From NCBI GenBank assembly GCA_016789605.1, contig JAEUQO010000247.1, positions 1 to 64,000 on the forward strand: a stretch of DNA of 64,000 nucleotides, in the 5' to 3' direction. The stretch is from Acidobacteriota bacterium (GTDB lineage: Bacteria > Acidobacteriota > Blastocatellia > RBC074). The notes beneath the pieces were generated by a model, which made no database searches, had not been told where the DNA came from, and worked only from the letters and a program-made list of their open reading frames with translations. Below, in pieces: positions 18,905 to 27,549 of the stretch. A program made the translations under genes and the position numbers. How positions within the stretch are numbered: position 1 is the first letter of the stretch; every line of letters starts with the position of its first letter.

Positions 18905-20155
18905 ATGCTCCGTCGCTTACGAGTTTCCCTCATTGGGTTGACCTTGCTCGCGGCTTTGGTCGCGTTGCCACGAGTCGCACGCACTCACGAACCCATCACG
19001 ACCAAGGTCATGTTCAACAAAGAAGTCATTCGCATCCTGGAGCGTAATTGCCTGGCCTGTCACGCGCCCGGCAAAATCAAAGCTGATATTCCGCTCACCA
19101 CCTATGAAGAAGCACGTCCCTGGGCCAAAGCCATCAAGGAAGAAGTGCTGGAAAAGCGGATGATGCCGTTTCAGGCCGTTAAGGGCTACGGCAGCTTTCA
19201 ACACGATTACAGCCTGTCACAACGCGACATTGAGTTGCTGACTTCGTGGATTGAAGGCGGCGCTCCGCGCGGCGACGCCAAAGACTATCCCAAGGAATTA
19301 ATCGAACAACGACTGGCAGGAAAAACCTGGCCGTTGGGACAGCCGGATTTACTGTTGCAACCTGACAGTGAAGCGCAAATTGCGGCTGACGGAGATGACG
19401 AAGAACGTTGTTTCGTGTTGCCAACCGGACTCAAACAAACGCGCTGGCTGAGCGCGCTGGATTTTCAGCCGGGCAATGGAAATATCGTCTATCACGCGGC
19501 GTTCTTTTTGGCCAAAGAAGACGTTGTGCCACCAAACGTGCGGTTGTCTGCCTGCGCCATAGCAGGCGAATCCCTGGGCAATTGGGTTCCCGGTCAGGCG
19601 TCAACGCGACTGCCCGCAGGCTTTGGCCGTTCCCTGCCCGCTGATGCTCAGATCGTGCTCAAAATCCGGTATCACAAAAATGGCGAAGCCGCCGCAGATC
19701 GCAGCCGTCTGGCGCTGTATTTTGCCCCGGCCAACACCAGCAAAGCCGTGCGCGATGTGGCCATCAAATCGCCCGCCGTGACGATTCCTGCCAATGCCGA
19801 GAACTATCGGCTGCAAGCGTCTTACACTGTGCCGCAAACGGCCCAGGCGGTGGCGCTGCGTCCGCGCCTGTTTCCCTTTGCCAAGTTTCTGGAAGCGTCA
19901 GCCCATCGCCCGGATGGTTCTGTCGAAGTCCTGCTGATCGCGCGCGAATATCGCTATGACTGGCAACCGGCTTACGTGTTCAAAAAGCCTGTGTCACTGC
20001 CCAAAGGCACGCGCATCGAAATCGTTGCGTATCTGGATAACTCCGAAAACAACCCGCGCTTGCCCAACGACGTCAGCCAGGAACTCAAATTCGACGATCC
20101 GCTCTGTGAACTGTCGCTGGCCAATGCGCCGCTCACCAAACAGGTGCGCCGGTAA
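18905..20155 (+). CDS. Heme c protein 5 of the array, copper ligands lost
   Basis: This 416-residue protein has a signal peptide at 1-27. The heme motif CLACHAPGK and the RPWAKAIKEEVLEKRMMPFQ segment are like those of genes 1-4, and YDWQPAYVFKKPVSLPKGT keeps the common C-terminal strand. The copper-site positions differ. IVHHIIAF is IVYHAAFF, FQMHY is LKIRYHK, the HxH of MPHxHLRGK is replaced within LRPRLFPFAK, and EMMIGW is CELSLAN. By alignment none of the usual CuM ligands and at most one CuH histidine remain. I infer an electron-carrier or structural partner rather than a monooxygenase. The ATG at 18905 has a weak ribosome site. Confidence 0.78.
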   Translation: MLRRLRVSLIGLTLLAALVALPRVARTHEPITTKVMFNKEVIRILERNCLACHAPGKIKADIPLTTYEEARPWAKAIKEEVLEKRMMPFQAVKGYGSFQHDYSLSQRDIELLTSWIEGGAPRGDAKDYPKELIEQRLAGKTWPLGQPDLLLQPDSEAQIAADGDDEERCFVLPTGLKQTRWLSALDFQPGNGNIVYHAAFFLAKEDVVPPNVRLSACAIAGESLGNWVPGQASTRLPAGFGRSLPADAQIVLKIRYHKNGEAAADRSRLALYFAPANTSKAVRDVAIKSPAVTIPANAENYRLQASYTVPQTAQAVALRPRLFPFAKFLEASAHRPDGSVEVLLIAREYRYDWQPAYVFKKPVSLPKGTRIEIVAYLDNSENNPRLPNDVSQELKFDDPLCELSLANAPLTKQVRR

Positions 20156-20191
20156 GACCAAAAGAGACGCTACAGTTTCCGGCAAAAAATT

Positions 20192-20234
20192 AGGGGCGGA
20201 AAAAGATTCACACTCTTTTTCCGCCCCTGTTTTT
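20192..20234. terminator. Bidirectional terminator at the end of the array
   Basis: A perfect 15-bp stem (20192-20206 with 20214-20228), a 7-nt loop, and GTTTTTC following on the plus strand. An A-run (CAAAAAATT) lies on the left side, giving T's on the minus strand. It sits between the convergent stops of array gene 5 and the VCBS-repeat gene. Confidence 0.88.
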
Positions 20235-20252
20235 CTGCCTAGGCAAATGCCA

Positions 20253-22814
20253 CTACCGTGGAATCGGCGTGTCGCCCGGCAAGCCCCAGTTCTGATAGAG
20301 AACCGTGCCGCTGCCGCTGCGGATCACATACCAATCCGCCAACGATGAACGCCAAACCGCGACATCCGTACGGCCATCGCCGTCATAATCGCCCGGCGTC
20401 GGCACGTCATTGTACGGGTCATAAGACGCGCCCCACGACACTTCCAGCGGATTGTTGGTCTGGCTGCGACGGATGTACCAGATCGTGGTATTGCCGCGCC
20501 AAACGGCAACATCGGCTTTGCCGTCGCCGTCGTAATCGGCTGGCACCGGGACATCGAAATACGGCGCATTCGACGATCCCCAGCTCACCTGTTGCACGCC
20601 GCTATCGGAACTGCGCAGGATGTACCAGGTGGTGGTGTTACCACGCCAGACAGCCGCGTCGGTTTTGCCGTCGCCGTCATAATCCGCAGGCACCGGCGTA
20701 TCGAAATACGGCGCATACGACGCCCCCCAGACAATCTGTTTCTCTTGGCCGTTCGAGCTTTGCTTGATGCGCCACAACGACGCCGAGCCACGCCAAACCG
20801 CCAAATCGGCTTTGCCGTCGCCGTCATAATCGCCCGGCACCGGTGTGTCGCCCGCTTGGCCCCACTGTTCGACGCGAACTGAACCATTGCCGCTGTTGCG
20901 GATGTACCAGTTGCCTTCGTTTGGACGCCAGACCGCGATGTCGGTTTTGCCGTCCCCGTCATAATCAGCCGCCACCGGTTTATCGAAATATGGCGCGTAA
21001 GAAGCGCCCCACGAAACCGTTAGCGCACTGCTATCGCTGCTGCGCTGGATCACCCATTCGGTGTTGTAACCACGCCAGACAGACAAATCCGTGCGGCCAT
21101 CGCCGTCGAAATCGCTTTTCACCGCGCGGAATTGCGTCACCGTGCGCACCGACAGGTTCTTCTCCGTAATGTTGAAATTGCTGTCTTGCACACGCACGCG
21201 GAAATTGAATGTCCCAGCTTCGGTTGGCGTGCCAGAAACCACGCCTGCAGGCGTCAGGAACATGCCTTGCGGCAAAGCCCCGCCAACGATGCTCCAGGTA
21301 TACGTGGGCGCACCATTGACCACGGTCAGCGCATACGAATACGGATCGCCCACCTTGCCCGTCGGCAAGGCATTGGTCGTGATGACCATTTCGTTGGAAA
21401 CCGCCGTCGCATAAATGCGCAGTGTGCGCGCATTGTTCGACGGATTGGGATCATTCACATCGGAATAGGTTTCGCCCGTATTCACGATTTCGGTTCCGGC
21501 GGGCAGCGTATCGAGCGCCTGCGCCACAATCGTCACCGAACGTTGCACCAACAAACCAGACGTTCCCGCAAACGTACAGGTCACTGTGCCCGGACTGCCT
21601 TGCGGCGGAACAAAGCAACTGCCGCCCGAACTCGGCACGGCGTCAACAAACGTCAGCGTCGCGGGCAAACTATCGCGAATGACCACATTAAACGCCGGAT
21701 CGAAGCCTTCGTTGGTTGCGGTCAAGGTGTAGGTGATGTTCGTCCCGCGCACCACCGTCAACGGCGGATTAGCAGTCATATCCATGCGCAAATCCGCGCC
21801 CGGCCCCAAGGCGAAAGTGCAGGCTTGCGGCGGCGCGGAAATGGGAACAACCAGGCTGTTTTTCGCGGTCAACGATTCCGCCTTGAAGTTATTCGCGCCA
21901 GCCAGGGAAAGGTTTTGCCGATTGGCATTGAGGACTGCGCCCAGCAACCCGATTTCGCCTTCGGCAGCGCCCAACGAAATTGTGCCCGTGCGACGCGTGG
22001 GAATGGCACGTTCAACGCCCGACACCAGTTCCGACAACGACGATTGCATTTGGCAGGAATCCGCGCGGCGTGTGAACGAATAGCTTGCGCCTGAATCACT
22101 GCGCAGGGTGCCAGCCAGCGCTCCCAGCGTTCCCATCTGTTCGGCCAGGTTTCCGCCCATGCGATTCACCACCAACTGCGTGCTGTTGCCATCCGCCTGG
22201 CTGGTCAAACCGTCAAATTGCAGAACACGCGGCAATTGCGCGTAACCGCCTTGCGCGCCGTTGAAATCCAACACCGCGACTGACTCTTTACGCGCCGTTT
22301 CAGGCAATGCGCCGTCAAAATTCGCCGCGATTGCCACGGCGGGCAATGCGCCGTTGTAACCTTTGGGATTTTTGATCTGCGCAGCGCCCGACAAAAAGTT
22401 ATGTCCGACCGGCACACCGGTTTTGGCATCCACGGCTACGGCAACGATATAACCGCCGCCGTTCGGGTCAAAGTCCGACGTATTAAACGTGAAGGTCTGT
22501 TTGCCCGCCAGGCAAACGTATTTGTCAGTCACCTTGCAACCGGTGTTGTGGACGAAAAAGAGATGAACACTGACAAGTTGCTCAGGATGCGAATTGGTGA
22601 GGGTAATAACGGTGTCTGTATCAGGGGAAGAGAGATTAGATTGGTAGTAATTGTAGATCAGAATCGAACCTGACTGCTGATCGCCAGTTGGGGGTTGCGA
22701 CACAACAGGTTTTTCATTTTGTTGCGCTGCGCTCGTCGCCCAATCACTGGCCCGCCAGGCCAACAATGCGACGCCGAGCAGAAGCACACAGCGAACATAA
22801 ATTGAGGATCTCAT
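20253..22814 (-). CDS. Secreted VCBS/FG-GAP repeat protein with DUF11-like and Ig-like domains
   Basis: This 853-residue protein has a signal peptide (1-32, MRSSIYVRCVLLLGVALLAW). Residues about 360-465 form a DUF11-like repeat (TYTLTATNEGFDPAFNVVIRD, DPNPSNNARTLRIYA). Residues about 475-555 are a putative Ig domain (LPTGKVGDPYSYALTVVNG, ALPQGMFLTPAGVVSGTP). The last 290 residues are six beta-propeller-type repeats with the calcium-binding signature (F/Y)DGDG(K/R)xD(L/I/V/A)xVWR, spaced about 45 residues apart and also visible as near-repeats in the DNA. Such proteins are usually cell-surface or secreted. The start at 22814 has AGGAAGG 8 nt upstream; the frame extends to 22862 without signal character. 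Confidence 0.8.
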   Translation of the reverse strand: MRSSIYVRCVLLLGVALLAWRASDWATSAAQQNEKPVVSQPPTGDQQSGSILIYNYYQSNLSSPDTDTVITLTNSHPEQLVSVHLFFVHNTGCKVTDKYVCLAGKQTFTFNTSDFDPNGGGYIVAVAVDAKTGVPVGHNFLSGAAQIKNPKGYNGALPAVAIAANFDGALPETARKESVAVLDFNGAQGGYAQLPRVLQFDGLTSQADGNSTQLVVNRMGGNLAEQMGTLGALAGTLRSDSGASYSFTRRADSCQMQSSLSELVSGVERAIPTRRTGTISLGAAEGEIGLLGAVLNANRQNLSLAGANNFKAESLTAKNSLVVPISAPPQACTFALGPGADLRMDMTANPPLTVVRGTNITYTLTATNEGFDPAFNVVIRDSLPATLTFVDAVPSSGGSCFVPPQGSPGTVTCTFAGTSGLLVQRSVTIVAQALDTLPAGTEIVNTGETYSDVNDPNPSNNARTLRIYATAVSNEMVITTNALPTGKVGDPYSYALTVVNGAPTYTWSIVGGALPQGMFLTPAGVVSGTPTEAGTFNFRVRVQDSNFNITEKNLSVRTVTQFRAVKSDFDGDGRTDLSVWRGYNTEWVIQRSSDSSALTVSWGASYAPYFDKPVAADYDGDGKTDIAVWRPNEGNWYIRNSGNGSVRVEQWGQAGDTPVPGDYDGDGKADLAVWRGSASLWRIKQSSNGQEKQIVWGASYAPYFDTPVPADYDGDGKTDAAVWRGNTTTWYILRSSDSGVQQVSWGSSNAPYFDVPVPADYDGDGKADVAVWRGNTTIWYIRRSQTNNPLEVSWGASYDPYNDVPTPGDYDGDGRTDVAVWRSSLADWYVIRSGSGTVLYQNWGLPGDTPIPR

Positions 22815-23023
22815 AACAACTTCCTTCCTGTTAGTGGATGTAGTTTGTTTGGGAAATAACAACCGTAGCGGTTCACGCTAAGAGTCTGCTTGTCTGGCTC
22901 TTATTTGGGTTGCAAAAAGATGGGCTAGGCCTTAGTGGCCTGCCGTGCGGCTGGGGTTGCACGGTAAATGGCTAAAATTTCACCTGGCAGATTAGAACGG
23001 AAAGTCGGGTAAAAAAGTATCGC

Positions 23024-23770
23024 TTATGGCCGGGCGTTGGCGCGCACTTCGGCTTCGACCTGGGTTTGCGGCACTGCATCTTCTAACAATTTCTCCACGC
23101 TCCACTGTTTTTTGTCGAGCAAATAGGCGACCAACAAGTGATACCGCAAGTAAAGTCCGGATTTCTGCCGATCCATTTCGGGCGCATTGGCCAGAAATGC
23201 GCGCAAGGCGTCGTCATAGTTAAACGTCCGCCCTTTGCCTAGGTAATCGGCATAGCCTTCGCGCACCCACTCTGACAACAAATGGTAGCGAATTGGTCCA
23301 ACGGCCTTGCCCGTCAGCGAATGCCCAACTTCGTGAGCGACGTAATAATCCAGCGTCCGTTCACCGGCGACCAATTTGCCTGACGGCGAAATCAGCCGGT
23401 TTTGTTCCACCAGCGCGTTGCGCAAAAAAACGTTGTAGGTCAACGGATAGAAATTGACTCCGCCCACGCCATACACACGATTAAAAAACAGCCGTTGCCG
23501 CCAGTCGGCATTGCAGATGTAAATCGCGTGTTGTTCTGTCGGCGAATACATCGGCGAAGCTGACAGCTTGGTTTCGGCGAGCGCCAACACCTGCGCACCG
23601 GCGTCACCGGGAAAAGGCTGATCGGAATACAGCGTCAGGTTTCCGCGCACCAGCGAATAGGCAAAAAACGGCTGCGGAAAGCAAAGCAAGCCGAGATAAA
23701 ACACCACCGCCGACAACAAGATGCCGACCGCTTTGAGCACGCGTCGTTTGGTCATGTTCAATCGTCTCAT
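23024..23770 (-). CDS. Membrane-anchored HExxH putative metallopeptidase
   Basis: This 248-residue protein has an N-terminal hydrophobic segment (about 12-38) that acts as anchor or signal. YYVAHEVGHSLTGKAVG (about residues 140-156) holds an HExxH zinc motif. WVREGYADYLGKG, about 25 residues later, supplies a candidate third ligand Glu, as in gluzincins. No known peptidase subfamily could be assigned by eye. It starts right after the YceH gene stop (23773), so it is likely the last gene of a four-gene minus-strand operon with yceH, a Gfo/Idh oxidoreductase and an EF-P paralog. Confidence 0.65.
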   Translation of the reverse strand: MRRLNMTKRRVLKAVGILLSAVVFYLGLLCFPQPFFAYSLVRGNLTLYSDQPFPGDAGAQVLALAETKLSASPMYSPTEQHAIYICNADWRQRLFFNRVYGVGGVNFYPLTYNVFLRNALVEQNRLISPSGKLVAGERTLDYYVAHEVGHSLTGKAVGPIRYHLLSEWVREGYADYLGKGRTFNYDDALRAFLANAPEMDRQKSGLYLRYHLLVAYLLDKKQWSVEKLLEDAVPQTQVEAEVRANARP

Positions 23771-23772
23771 GG

Positions 23773-24441
23773 CTATTCAAACTGCTTCCGAAAATCTGCC
23801 AGTTGTTGTTTGAGTTCGGTCAGTTCCTGGCGCAACGCAACCACGTCGGCTTCGAGTTTGGCCAGCCGTTCCGATTCGACGGACGAATGAGCCCGTGCCG
23901 ATTCCGCTCGCACCGGGGCCGCCACGGCCAGTTCTTCGACATTGATCGGGCCGCCCAACAAATGGGCAAAGCGGGCTTCGCGCGCGCCGGCTTGACGGGG
24001 CAAACGAACAACCAGCGGGTCTTCGCGCGCGCCCAACGACTGTAACGCCTCTTCCACACCCGCCAAACTTTCAAAGTTGAGCAGGTGCGGCGTGCGCGAA
24101 CGCAATTCGCCAGGCGTTTGGGGACCACGCAAAATCAGCACGCACAGCACGGCGAATTCTTCGTGGCTCAGGTCAAAATACTTGTCGAACAAATGCCCGT
24201 ATTTGATCGTGCGGGCTTCAGAACCGTGAAAGGTGTAAATCAGCTTTTTCTCGCGCAAACTGTCGAGCGCGCGCACCACCGTCGTTTCGTCAAAACTCAC
24301 CACCGGATCACGGTGGTTTTTCTGGTTGCAGGCGTTGGTCAGCGCATTCAACGTCATCGGATAGTAATCGGGCGTCGCGACCTGTTTTTCGGCCAATGCG
24401 CCCAACACGCGCAATTCATATTCATTCAACACTAAGGGCAT
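23773..24441 (-). CDS. yceH: YceH family protein (DUF480)
   Basis: The protein is 222 residues. The N-terminal two-thirds match YceH/DUF480, a pair of winged-helix-like domains: LNEYELRVLGALAEKQVATPDYYPMTLNAL, ACNQKNHRDPV and FAVLCVLILRGPQTPGELRSR. The C-terminus (about 175-220) is a heptad-like coiled coil. The function is not established. The start at 24441 is chosen for its AGGAGG six bases upstream; an ATG at 24495 overlaps the stop of the preceding gene (TGATG) but has no such site. Confidence 0.88.
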   Translation of the reverse strand: MPLVLNEYELRVLGALAEKQVATPDYYPMTLNALTNACNQKNHRDPVVSFDETTVVRALDSLREKKLIYTFHGSEARTIKYGHLFDKYFDLSHEEFAVLCVLILRGPQTPGELRSRTPHLLNFESLAGVEEALQSLGAREDPLVVRLPRQAGAREARFAHLLGGPINVEELAVAAPVRAESARAHSSVESERLAKLEADVVALRQELTELKQQLADFRKQFE

Positions 24442-24494
24442 GAAAACCTCCTGACTCGTCAACGTGCTTGCGTCAAAACCAATTTTCTGTGACA

Positions 24495-25466
24495 TCAGAT
24501 GCCGCGAGCATAAATTTCCTCTTCGATGACAGCGACCGCGCGGCCAATTTGGCCAGCAACGACCGGCTCTCGTTCTGCCAGAACTGCCTGCGCAAAGTCT
24601 TCAATCAGCGGCAAGTGAATGTTGGCGTGCGGCGTATGCGTTTCAGTACGTTCGCCAGCAGCCGTTTTGATCCACAATTCGCCTTGATTGAGTGACGGCA
24701 CGCGCAATGAGCCTTCGCTGCCCAGAATCGTCAACGTGTCCTGCGGCTCAAAGACTGCGTGTGACACGGTCAGGACGCCTTGCGCGCCGCTGGCAAATTT
24801 GAAACTTGCGACGGCAGTGTCTTCGACCTCGCGCGTATACAGCGCACGCCCCACAACCGCTGTCGTACCGACAATCGGCCCCAGCAAATTCAGCAGGACT
24901 TCGATGCGATGACAGCCAAAATCCATCATCGGGCCGCCACCGGCTTTGCCCTGTTCCAGCAACCAATGCCGATCTTCGCCCGGTTGCGGGTTGAACCGCT
25001 CGCAGGCGTTAATTTGCGCCACCACCGGTTTTCCGATTTCGCCTGACGAAAACAGTTCTTTTACCCGCTGTAACACCGGATAAAAGTGCCGGTAATAGGC
25101 AATGCCCAGTTTCACGCCGTGTGCGCGACAAGCGGCAAGCATGCGGTCACATTCGGCAACATTCATTGCCATGGGCTTTTCGCACAACACATGCTTCCCG
25201 GCTTCAGCGGCGGCAATGGTTTGTTCTGCATGCAGATAAACGGGAGTTGCCAGATAGACGGCGTCAATTTCGTCATCCGCCAGCAACGCCCGCCAATCTG
25301 CATACCAGCGTTTTGCGCCGAACTCCTGGGCGAAACTGGCGGCCAGCTCCGCGCGCCCGCGGTTGACAGCGACCAATTCGCATTCCGGCAAATCGCGCAA
25401 CGCGGGAGCCACGCGTTTCCGCGCAATGTCGCCACATCCAATCAAGCCCCAACGCAATGGTGTCAT
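24495..25466 (-). CDS. Gfo/Idh/MocA family NAD(P)-dependent oxidoreductase
   Basis: The protein is 323 residues. The N-terminal Rossmann domain has WGLIGCGDIARKRVAP, then DAVYLATPVYLHAEQ and the family signature GKHVLCEKPMA with the conserved EKP lysine. The C-terminal domain has GGGPMMDFGCHRIEVLLNLLG, whose Asp and His fit the catalytic positions of this family. It should oxidise or reduce a sugar or related polyol; the substrate cannot be told. It is placed 18 nt after the EF-P-type gene and before yceH. No signal peptide, so it is cytoplasmic. Confidence 0.88.
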   Translation of the reverse strand: MTPLRWGLIGCGDIARKRVAPALRDLPECELVAVNRGRAELAASFAQEFGAKRWYADWRALLADDEIDAVYLATPVYLHAEQTIAAAEAGKHVLCEKPMAMNVAECDRMLAACRAHGVKLGIAYYRHFYPVLQRVKELFSSGEIGKPVVAQINACERFNPQPGEDRHWLLEQGKAGGGPMMDFGCHRIEVLLNLLGPIVGTTAVVGRALYTREVEDTAVASFKFASGAQGVLTVSHAVFEPQDTLTILGSEGSLRVPSLNQGELWIKTAAGERTETHTPHANIHLPLIEDFAQAVLAEREPVVAGQIGRAVAVIEEEIYARGI

Positions 25467-25484
25467 CGTGATGAATCCTTGGCG

Positions 25485-26063
25485 CTAATCTTTAGCGCGG
25501 CTGACAAATTCGCCGGTTTGCGTGTTGATGCGCACGACTTCGCCTTCTTTGATAAAAAGTGGCACGCGCACTTGCAAGCCGGTTTCGAGCGTCGCGGCTT
25601 TGGTGGTGCCGCCCGAAGCCGAATCGCCGCGCAAGCCTGGCTCGGCTTCGGTCACCGCCAAATCCACCGTGGAAGGCAATTGCAACGAAACCGGTTCGCC
25701 GTTGTATTTGCGCAATTGCAACGAAATGCCCTCTTTCAGATACAGACGTTCGTCACCCAATTGCTCTTCGTTCATCGCGAATTGTTCGTAACTTTCTTCG
25801 TCCATAAAGTGGTAGCCTTCGCCGTCGGCATACAGAAACGACGCGGGCGTCAACACCACATCCGGCTCTTCAAACTTCTCGCTGGTTTTGAACGATTTTT
25901 CGAGCACGGCGTCGGTCAACAGATGGCGCAGTTTGGTGCGCACCATCGTCGAAGCGCCGCGCGCGCTGGGACTGGCGAAAAAGACTTCGACCACCGTGTA
26001 AGGCTGGCCTTCGACCGTGATCAACATTTTGCGTTTTAATTCGTTGGCGCCGATAAGTGCCAT
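25485..26063 (-). CDS. Elongation factor P family protein, YeiP/EfpL-like
   Basis: The 192-residue product has the three-domain EF-P layout (KOW-like N-domain and two OB folds). The tip loop reads SPSARGASTMVRTK, which matches the SPTARGAAT loop of YeiP/EfpL rather than the PGKG or PGRG of canonical EF-P. DERLYLKEGISLQLRKYNGE and PSTVDLAVTEAEPGLRGDSA also resemble YeiP. EF-P family proteins bind between ribosomal P and E sites and relieve stalling at polyproline. No EpmA or EarP modification gene is visible here. The start has AAGGACAG upstream. It is the first gene of a four-gene minus-strand run. Confidence 0.85.
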   Translation of the reverse strand: MALIGANELKRKMLITVEGQPYTVVEVFFASPSARGASTMVRTKLRHLLTDAVLEKSFKTSEKFEEPDVVLTPASFLYADGEGYHFMDEESYEQFAMNEEQLGDERLYLKEGISLQLRKYNGEPVSLQLPSTVDLAVTEAEPGLRGDSASGGTTKAATLETGLQVRVPLFIKEGEVVRINTQTGEFVSRAKD

Positions 26064-26144
26064 GAGACTGTCCTTTACTGAATGAGCTTCGGAATAAGGC
26101 GCACAAGATATGCTAATCTGCGGTTTCGGTAAACCGTATCAACT

Positions 26145-27311
26145 ATGAAAACAGACGTTCTTGTTATCGGCGGCGGCGCAGCCGGATTGTTTTGCGCCGC
26201 AACCGCCGCCCAGCGTGGCCGTTCCGTGATGGTGCTCGAACACGCCAATCAGGTCGGCAAAAAGATTTTGATCAGCGGCGGCGGGCGCTGCAATTTCACC
26301 AACCTGCACGCCAGCCCGGAAAATTACCTGTCCGGCAATCCCAACTTTCACAAATCGGCGCTGGCGCGCTATACGCCGCAGGATTTCATCGCATTGGTCA
26401 AACGCCACGGCATTCGCTTTCACGAAAAAAAATTAGGCCAGTTGTTTTGCGACGAAAGCGCCCGCCAGATCGTCCAACTGTTGCTGCAAGAATGCTCCGC
26501 CGCCAACGTCTCCCTTCGCTTGAACTGCCGTGTGGAATCGGTCGCCAAGGACAATGGATTTATTGTTTTGACCAATCAAGGCCGGTTTGAATGCACCTCG
26601 CTGGTGGTTGCCACAGGCGGACTTTCAATTCCGAAAATGGGCGCGACCGATTTGGGGTACCGGCTGGCGCGGCAATTCGGACTGCGCGTGACGCAAACTC
26701 GACCGGCCCTGGTGCCGCTCACACTCAGCGAACAAGAACGCACTCGCTTTTCCGCCTTGAGCGGCATTTCGGTGGATGCGCTGGTCAGTGTGCGCGGCCA
26801 TAGCTTTCGCGAAAACGTCCTGCTCACTCATCAAGGCTTGAGCGGCCCGGCCATTTTGCAGATTTCTTCCTATTGGCAACCAGGCGAATCGCTGACCATT
26901 GATTTGCTCCCCGAAGGCGACGCCTGGGAATTGCTGCGCGCCGAACACACCAGCGCCAAGGAACTGAAAACCGTGCTTGGTCAGCATTGGCCGCAACGAT
27001 TCGCCCAGGCCTGGGCTGAAGTGCAATCCAGCGCCAAACCGTTGCGGCAATATTCGGAAAAGGAATTGCGCGCCGTTGCTGAACGCATACATCGCTGGCG
27101 GCTGACGCCTGACGGCACCGAAGGTTACCGCAAAGCCGAAGTCACGGTGGGCGGCGTGGACACGCACGAATTGTCTTCGCAAACGATGGAAGCCCGCCGC
27201 GTGCCGGGCCTGTATTTCATCGGTGAAGTCGTGGACGTCACCGGCTGGCTGGGCGGATACAACTTTCAGTGGGCCTGGTCTTCCGGCTTTGCCGCCGGAC
27301 AAAGCGCCTAA
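26145..27311 (+). CDS. HI0933/BaiN-type FAD-dependent oxidoreductase
   Basis: The protein is 388 residues. It begins with the FAD-binding motif VLVIGGGAAGLFCAATAAQ. Next comes the family-typical NQVGKKILISGGGRCNFTN, then VVATGGLSIPKMGATDLGY and, at the C-terminus, YFIGEVVDVTGWLGGYNFQWAW. These are signatures of the HI0933-like flavoproteins, whose physiological substrate is mostly unknown; BaiN is one proposed bile-acid member. It is cytoplasmic. It is divergent from the EF-P-type gene across 81 nt. No Shine-Dalgarno is visible, so leaderless initiation is possible; TATGCT near 26110 could be a -10 element. Confidence 0.88.
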   Translation: MKTDVLVIGGGAAGLFCAATAAQRGRSVMVLEHANQVGKKILISGGGRCNFTNLHASPENYLSGNPNFHKSALARYTPQDFIALVKRHGIRFHEKKLGQLFCDESARQIVQLLLQECSAANVSLRLNCRVESVAKDNGFIVLTNQGRFECTSLVVATGGLSIPKMGATDLGYRLARQFGLRVTQTRPALVPLTLSEQERTRFSALSGISVDALVSVRGHSFRENVLLTHQGLSGPAILQISSYWQPGESLTIDLLPEGDAWELLRAEHTSAKELKTVLGQHWPQRFAQAWAEVQSSAKPLRQYSEKELRAVAERIHRWRLTPDGTEGYRKAEVTVGGVDTHELSSQTMEARRVPGLYFIGEVVDVTGWLGGYNFQWAWSSGFAAGQSA

Positions 27312-27549
27312 GCCCACGCGGCGTCAAGTCGGTCAGCTTCCGCGAGCGGCAAAGAAAAAACGTGGTTGTCGCCTGCGCACTGCTCTGCTAAGCTGCGCCT
27401 ATCATTTTCTTAATGAGAATGTGCCCCACAAAAGTGCTCCGCGTCCCATCCTCAATTGCATCCCCTACATTGCGACGAATCGCCGTCTGACGGTTCGCCT
27501 GTTGGTTCTCACTCAATTCCAACTCGACGTGAAAGGATTCAAAGGCTCC

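Noticed and set aside
20253-21100. Possible CRISPR-like array because of regularly spaced similar DNA blocks
   Set aside because: The blocks are about 130-150 nt coding repeats of a VCBS/FG-GAP protein in one open frame, without short constant repeats and variable spacers.
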